This document shows positions 59,878 to 64,000 of a stretch of DNA of 64,000 nt, piece by piece (position 1 is the first letter of the stretch; each line of letters starts with the position of its first letter). Under the pieces are notes generated by a model. The model had not been told where the DNA came from. It ran no database searches and saw only the letters and a program-made list of their open reading frames with translations. Made by a program: the position numbers and the translations under genes. Where the stretch lies: contig JBDHUC010000004.1 of the NCBI GenBank assembly GCA_039808985.1, forward strand, positions 28,727-92,726, given 5' to 3'. The stretch comes from SXRF01 sp039808985 (GTDB lineage Bacteria > Pseudomonadota > Alphaproteobacteria > Rickettsiales > SXRF01).

Positions 59878-60818
59878 TATTCTACCTTGGCAAACGCTTC
59901 CAAATCAGCAACCGTCCCGACATTCATCGCCTGCACATCAGGGGCGCAGCGCTTCATAAGGCCTGAGAGCACTTTCCCGGCGCCTATTTCAATTACGCGG
60001 GTTACGCCCTGCTGCGCCAGATATTCCATTGATTCGCGCCAGCGCACCACTTCTGTAACCTGGTCAACAAGCAGGTCACGCAGCATCTGCGGATCATTTT
60101 CCGCTTTTGCCGTGACGTTAGTTACAACCGGAACAATCGGGGCATTAAATTTCGCAGCCGCAAGCGCCGATGCCATAACGCCGGAAGCCGGGGCCATCAG
60201 GGCACAATGGAACGGCGCGCTTACTTCCAGCATCATTGCACGTTTTGCGCCTTTATCCTTGGCAATTATGATTGCGCGGTCGATCGCAGTTCGCGTTCCG
60301 CTTATAACCACCTGCCCCGGCGCGTTATCGTTAGCGACGCTGCAAACTTCTTCGCCTGCCGCCTGGTTGGCGATTTCTTCAGCCATATCGCGGTCAATCC
60401 CAATCAGTGCTGCCATAGCGCCATTGCCGTCATGCACGCAACGCTGCATCGAAAGCCCACGCACACGCAGCAACCGTGCTGTTTCAGCAAGCCCGAGCAC
60501 CCCATCGGCGCAAAGGGCGGAATATTCGCCCAGGGAATGGCCAGCGACAAAAGCCGCCTGCTTTTTAAGGTCGAATCCAAATTCGCTCTGTAAAACACGG
60601 AAGGCAGCTATAGATGTCGCCATAATAGCTGGCTGGGCGTTTTCAGTAAGGGTCAGCAGGTCTTGCGGCCCATTAAATATAATATCGGAAAAATCTTCCG
60701 AAAGGGCATTATCGACTTCTTCAAAAACCTCGCGTGCGGCTGCAAAGTTATCGGCCAACTCTTTCCCCATGCCAACCACCTGCGATCCCTGCCCTGGAAA
60801 CAATAACGCCTTTTTCAT
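59877..60818 (-). CDS. fabD: Malonyl-CoA:ACP transacylase
   Basis: 313 residues from ATG 60818, with AGGTAGGGAT directly upstream; the longer frame to 60854 reads through this site. It loads malonyl onto ACP. The catalytic Ser is in AFVAGHSLGEYSALCADGVL, the Arg in RLLRVRGLSMQRCV, and the substrate His in SAPFHCALM. FPGQGSQVVGMGKEL at the start is canonical. First gene of the minus-strand fatty acid cluster; its stop codon abuts the cassette arm. Confidence 0.96.
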   Translation of the reverse strand: MKKALLFPGQGSQVVGMGKELADNFAAAREVFEEVDNALSEDFSDIIFNGPQDLLTLTENAQPAIMATSIAAFRVLQSEFGFDLKKQAAFVAGHSLGEYSALCADGVLGLAETARLLRVRGLSMQRCVHDGNGAMAALIGIDRDMAEEIANQAAGEEVCSVANDNAPGQVVISGTRTAIDRAIIIAKDKGAKRAMMLEVSAPFHCALMAPASGVMASALAAAKFNAPIVPVVTNVTAKAENDPQMLRDLLVDQVTEVVRWRESMEYLAQQGVTRVIEIGAGKVLSGLMKRCAPDVQAMNVGTVADLEAFAKVE

Positions 60819-60946
60819 ATCCCTACCTTTTTTAATTATTATTTTATCCATCACTACGTAACCCCAAGGCTACAATCATTAAAGCTTTTCGGTAATTATA
60901 GCAACTGCGAATTGCTGGCATATGGTGTAAGTGCCAGATATCCCAC

Positions 60947-61027
60947 TATACTGGCCTGAGAAAGGAATTTCCCAGAGAAGGCAAGGCAAAGACTGACATA
61001 GGGAAAAACTTTAATCAAACCAGTATA
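60947..61027. repeat. TATACT-family palindromic element, intergenic copy
   Basis: TATACTGGCCTGA and TCAAACCAGTATA are the ends, with GAGAAAGGAATTTCCCAG inside. It matches 45503-45609 except for the missing GTGTAC...AGTACA core. Confidence 0.85.
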
Positions 61028-61110
61028 ATACCACCAACAAACTCACACCCCATCTAAAAAACCCAAAAATTCAGCCCGTTAGTTTTCTTGGCTCAATATC
61101 ACTATTTTGC

Positions 61111-61138
61111 TTGCAATCCATAAAAAAGTGACTATAGC
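61111..61138 (+). promoter_or_regulatory. Possible promoter of the rpsF operon
   Basis: TTGCAA and TATAGC with a 16-base spacer, about 50 bases before the rpsF start. By-eye match; moderate only. Confidence 0.3.
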
Positions 61139-61188
61139 TATACCCCTTTTTTATATATTACAAGAAATTCGCAGGAGCTTAAACCACT

Positions 61189-61587
61189 ATGCCGTTGTAC
61201 GAAAGCACTTTTATCACCCGCCAGGACCTGTCCCGCCAGGACATCACCAAACTCACAGAAAGCATGGGCACTATCGTTTCCCAGGGCGGTGGAAAAGTTG
61301 TAAAAGACGAGTATTGGGGCCTGCGCAACCTCGCTTACAAAATAAATAAAAGCCGCAAAGGGCATTATGTTATGCTGTCAATTGACGCCCCAGCCCCGGC
61401 TGTTAAGGAAATGGAACGCAACCTCCGCCATAATGAAGATGTTATCCGCCTACTCACCATCCGCGTTGATGAATTGGAAGAAGGCCCTTCAGCCATGATG
61501 AATCAGTCACGCTCACGCGAAGATGGCGCACCGGACGATGCTTCTGCAGATGCCGATTCCGATATAGCTGACGCAGTAATAAACTAA
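61189..61587 (+). CDS. rpsF: Ribosomal protein bS6
   Basis: 132 residues. MPLYESTFITRQDLSRQDIT at the start, WGLRNLAYKINKSRKGHYVM and the terminal acidic tail are typical of alphaproteobacterial bS6. It binds bS18 on the 30S platform. First gene of rpsF-rpsR-DUF2232-rplI. It starts on ATG 61189 with GCAGGAG nearby. Confidence 0.96.
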   Translation: MPLYESTFITRQDLSRQDITKLTESMGTIVSQGGGKVVKDEYWGLRNLAYKINKSRKGHYVMLSIDAPAPAVKEMERNLRHNEDVIRLLTIRVDELEEGPSAMMNQSRSREDGAPDDASADADSDIADAVIN

Positions 61588-61609
61588 CGAAATATACATA
61601 AGGAACATA

Positions 61610-61870
61610 ATGAACATGGAACGCCAACAGGAAAACGCAAGCACAGGCCGCAAAGTATTTTTCCGCCGCAAAAAAACCTGCCCTCTTACTGGTGCCAATG
61701 CCCCTAAAATTGATTATAAAGATGTAAAACTCCTCCAGCGCTTCATTTCGGAACGCGGAAAAATTCTTCCAAGCCGCATCACCTCCGTTTCCCACAAGAA
61801 GCAGCGTGGCCTTGCACAGGCGATCAAACGCGCACGTAACCTTGCTTTGCTGGCATTCGTCGCACAATAG
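61610..61870 (+). CDS. rpsR: Ribosomal protein bS18
   Basis: 86 residues. RRKKTCPLTGANAPKIDYKD, then LLQRFISERGKILPSRITSV and KKQRGLAQAIKRARNLALL are the bS18 signature. AAGGAA lies a few bases before the ATG at 61610; a second ATG is two codons later. It pairs with bS6 in the small subunit and directly follows its gene. The gap to the next gene is about 125 bases. Confidence 0.97.
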   Translation: MNMERQQENASTGRKVFFRRKKTCPLTGANAPKIDYKDVKLLQRFISERGKILPSRITSVSHKKQRGLAQAIKRARNLALLAFVAQ

Positions 61871-61996
61871 CAGGCGCCCTTCTTTAAAATAAGAAGCAAT
61901 AGGTATATATTTTTTCGCAGGGCTATTGCAGGCTGCGTATAAAATCTATAACAATAGTCCTACAAAAATAATAGGCCTAACAAACAATAGAATATT

Positions 61997-62947
61997 ATGC
62001 CCGGTAATATACCATCTATTTTGCTTTCAGCCCTGCTCTCAGCCGTTATATTCCTGTTGATATTAAGCGCAGGCCTGGACTTTATTTTAATGTTCCTCTG
62101 CGTTATTCCGCTGCTTGCCGCCGGGCTGGGAAAAGACCCGAAAATCGCGATGCAGGCTGGGGCACTGGCAACAATTCCCATCGCCATTATCACCGGCAAT
62201 ATTGGGGCAATAGCAATGTTCTTTTTGTTATTCGCGCTTCCAAGCTGGTATATATCCTATATGGCAGTGCGCTACTATGATATAAAAATAAACCCATCCC
62301 TGCCTGCCATACGCTTATGGTATCCCGTAGGGCTTATAGCCATGAACCTGTCGCTTTACGCAGTTACTTTAATGGCTTTTATCGCCCTGCTTATGGCCAC
62401 GCAGGAGCAGAATCTTCCGCAGTTGCTGGCACAACCGGCTGAGAGCGCCATATCCACTTTAAATAATGATTACGATATAAATGTAGACATAAGCGCCCAG
62501 AGCTTCTCTTTCATTTTAAGCGCCGTTTCTATATGGCTGTGGTGCTTATTGCTTATGCTTTACACATGGATAACCAACCGGAGCCTCGCCAGAAGGAATA
62601 TAGCAAGACGGCCAGCCATCAGCCTGACCATATTTGCCATACCACACTGGCTGTTATCACTTATGGCTATATGCGCCCTGGCATCGCTGATAGGCGGCGA
62701 ATCCATGAGGTTCCTCGGCAAAACATCTATGGTTGCGCTGCTAATACCGTATTTTTTCCAGGGAATGGCAATTATCTATTACAACACCAGAAATTGGCCT
62801 AACAAGGCGTTTTTCCTGTTTTTCCTTTACCTTGTAATCATATTGTTATTATGGCCTGCCTTGATAATATCCGGCATAGGGTTATGGAATCATGTAAAAA
62901 TACTAAACAAACACTTGTCATCTGGCGGAACTTCATCTAAAAGTTAG
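61997..62947 (+). CDS. DUF2232 family membrane protein
   Basis: 316 residues with about eight membrane helices (LLSALLSAVIFLLILSAGLD, FFLLFALPSWYISYMAVRYY and others). Found in alphaproteobacteria between rpsR and rplI, the position it has here. Function is unknown; the DUF2232 label rests on topology and this conserved neighbourhood. It resembles membrane proteins of the YybS type. No soluble domain. Confidence 0.75.
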   Translation: MPGNIPSILLSALLSAVIFLLILSAGLDFILMFLCVIPLLAAGLGKDPKIAMQAGALATIPIAIITGNIGAIAMFFLLFALPSWYISYMAVRYYDIKINPSLPAIRLWYPVGLIAMNLSLYAVTLMAFIALLMATQEQNLPQLLAQPAESAISTLNNDYDINVDISAQSFSFILSAVSIWLWCLLLMLYTWITNRSLARRNIARRPAISLTIFAIPHWLLSLMAICALASLIGGESMRFLGKTSMVALLIPYFFQGMAIIYYNTRNWPNKAFFLFFLYLVIILLLWPALIISGIGLWNHVKILNKHLSSGGTSSKS

Positions 62948-63129
62948 CCCCCTTTGAAATATCGCGGGTGCGAATCAGAGGAGCAAAGCCTGGCTGAATC
63001 GCCATGCGGAGCTGAAGCAATAGGCAGAGGAGCAAAGCGATGACTAGCACCATTGAGGTGCGCAGCCTGGCGCGGCGCTTGAGCACAAGTTTATAATTAT
63101 TGTTAGAAGAAAGATTAGGAGTATTGGTC

Positions 63130-63588
63130 ATGGAAGTTATTTTGTTAGAACGCATCGCCCGTCTTGGTGCAATTGGTGAAACCGTAAAAGTGCGTAATGG
63201 CTATGGGCGCAACTTCCTTATTCCAATGAAAAAAGCCCTGCGCGCCACCGAAGAAAACAAAAAAATATTTGAAGAACGCCGCCACATCATCGAAGAGCAG
63301 AATGCAGCCGCCCGTAAGGAAGCCGAAGTGCATGCTAAAAAGATTGATGGCCTGAGCGTAAAACTCATCCGTCAGGCGAGCCAGGAAGGCAAACTTTATG
63401 GCTCAGTAACGGTTCGCGATATAGCCGATGCCCTTAAAGAAGCCGGACATGTCGTTCCAAAAAGCCAGATCGTGCAGACCACTATCATCAAAACCATTGG
63501 TGAATACCCGGTTCGCATCACCCTGCATCCTGAAGTTACAGCAAACGTAAAACTCGATATAGTCCGCGTTGAAACCGAAGCAGCTTAA
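63130..63588 (+). CDS. rplI: Ribosomal protein bL9
   Basis: 152 residues from ATG 63130, supported by AGGAG eight bases upstream; the longer frame to 63100 adds ten residues before this site. MEVILLERIARLGAIGETVK, VRNGYGRNFLIPMKKALRAT and the C-terminal HVVPKSQIVQTTIIKTIGEY are canonical. It binds 23S rRNA at the L1 stalk base. Last gene of the rpsF group; the following membrane gene starts eight bases later. Confidence 0.97.
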   Translation: MEVILLERIARLGAIGETVKVRNGYGRNFLIPMKKALRATEENKKIFEERRHIIEEQNAAARKEAEVHAKKIDGLSVKLIRQASQEGKLYGSVTVRDIADALKEAGHVVPKSQIVQTTIIKTIGEYPVRITLHPEVTANVKLDIVRVETEAA

Positions 63589-63596
63589 ACCTGGTT

Positions 63597-64000
63597 GTGG
63601 CCATAATAAGCAGCGCAGCAGAATTTAGCCTGAAAAGGCTGTATCTGTTATTGGCGGCTATACTTGTTACGCTTATATCTATCGCTGTTTCCCCGTCATC
63701 AGCAGTTTTTTACGACAAGGAAAGCGCAAAGCCGATTGGCTTCAATGATTTTCTGTATTACTATGGAACTGGATCGCTGGTAAAAAATGGCAGCTCCGAT
63801 ATATATGATTCAAAGCTCCAGCAGGAGAACCTGTCCAATATAATCGGCGCTCAGGTGGCCAATATAATACCATATCTTTACCCGCCGCAAAGCCTCCTGT
63901 TTTTTGCTCCGCTAACATATTTCCCTTTAAAGGGCGCGTTCCATATATGGCTGGTATTTAATATACTCTCTACGCTTGCGTTATTAGCATCATTATATTT
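63597..64000 (+). CDS. GT87-like (DUF2029) membrane glycosyltransferase, 5' part
   Basis: The open frame runs off the window end (about 134 codons). A GTG at 63597 is the likely start. The first helix is LYLLLAAILVTLISIAVSPS; FNDFLYYYGTGSLVKNGSSD and YLYPPQSLLFFAPLTYFPL are the signature of GT-C family 87 transferases using polyprenyl-phosphate sugars. A second helix (HIWLVFNILSTLALLASLYF) starts at the edge. Specificity cannot be judged from the fragment. Confidence 0.7.
   Translation, partial: MAIISSAAEFSLKRLYLLLAAILVTLISIAVSPSSAVFYDKESAKPIGFNDFLYYYGTGSLVKNGSSDIYDSKLQQENLSNIIGAQVANIIPYLYPPQSLLFFAPLTYFPLKGAFHIWLVFNILSTLALLASLY

Larger units (their letters stand above)
60862..61188. other. 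Divergent intergenic region between fabD and rpsF with a palindromic element
   Basis: No gene is seen. It holds the TATACT-family element at 60947-61027 and the candidate rpsF promoter at 61111-61138. The rest is AT-rich. Confidence 0.65.

Noticed and set aside
59887..60861. Open frame of 324 codons antisense to fabD
   Set aside because: Mirrors fabD almost end to end; composition typical of a reverse-frame shadow.

Overview
The window looks like a chromosomal piece of an alphaproteobacterium related to the Rickettsiales but metabolically less reduced. NtrY/NtrX, an ELM1-type protein, a PAS_5-type protein, DUF2232 beside rpsF-rpsR-rplI, and the flagellar order fliF-fliG-fliH-fliN-flbD-flhA all point to Alphaproteobacteria. 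The block virB3-virB4-virB6-virB6-virB6 is the arrangement of the Rickettsiales vir (rvh) type IV secretion system, and palindromic elements sit in frame inside genes as Rickettsia palindromic elements do. Flagellar genes, a trp operon and ilvD argue against a strongly reduced obligate endosymbiont. The species cannot be named from this sequence.

Layout. 1-4.1 kb: 3' end of ilvD and three overlapping envelope or unknown genes. 4.4-8.5 kb: ntrX and ntrY (minus strand), split by a four-helix-bundle gene cassette. 8.5-12.1 kb: DUF805, a Fis-like protein, pyrG, secG, tpiA (minus). 12.2-19 kb: a tightly overlapping plus-strand operon ppiD-trpE-trpG-trpD-trpC-M15 peptidase, converging on ELM1-radC. 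20.7-31.7 kb: an accessory stretch with paralogous unknown proteins, map, a MoaB/CinA-type protein, rnd, a large protein with a possible RelA/SpoT-like segment, a metal P-type ATPase and two paralogous HExxH metallopeptidases, then tRNA-His and coaD. 32.8-44.5 kb: flagellar cluster fliF, fliG, fliH, fliN, flbD, flhA, flhF, a FleN-type ATPase and a FliK-like protein. 44.9-53.4 kb: two unknown genes, then virB3, virB4 and three virB6. 53.4-64 kb: fatty acid hydroxylase-type protein, unknown, PAS protein, mltG, fabF-acpP-fabG-fabD (minus), rpsF-rpsR-DUF2232-rplI (plus), and the start of a GT87-like membrane protein.

The most unusual feature is the density and behaviour of small repeat elements. 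At least five palindromic families are present. Some lie in frame inside coding regions (ilvD, flhF and an unknown gene before virB3), some are nested in each other, and some flank small genes. Two four-helix-bundle genes (TIGR02436 type) and one GIY-YIG gene are bounded by inverted repeats; the GATTCAGG-type and TTGTCA/CCCCGC-type boundaries also occur elsewhere without a gene. The GIY-YIG cassette sits at the start of flhA between perfect 34-bp direct repeats, with reading frames overlapping at both junctions; a 108-bp element at the 3' end of rnd lies between perfect 23-bp direct repeats. These look like small mobile cassettes that duplicate 20-35 bp of target and keep the invaded operon readable.
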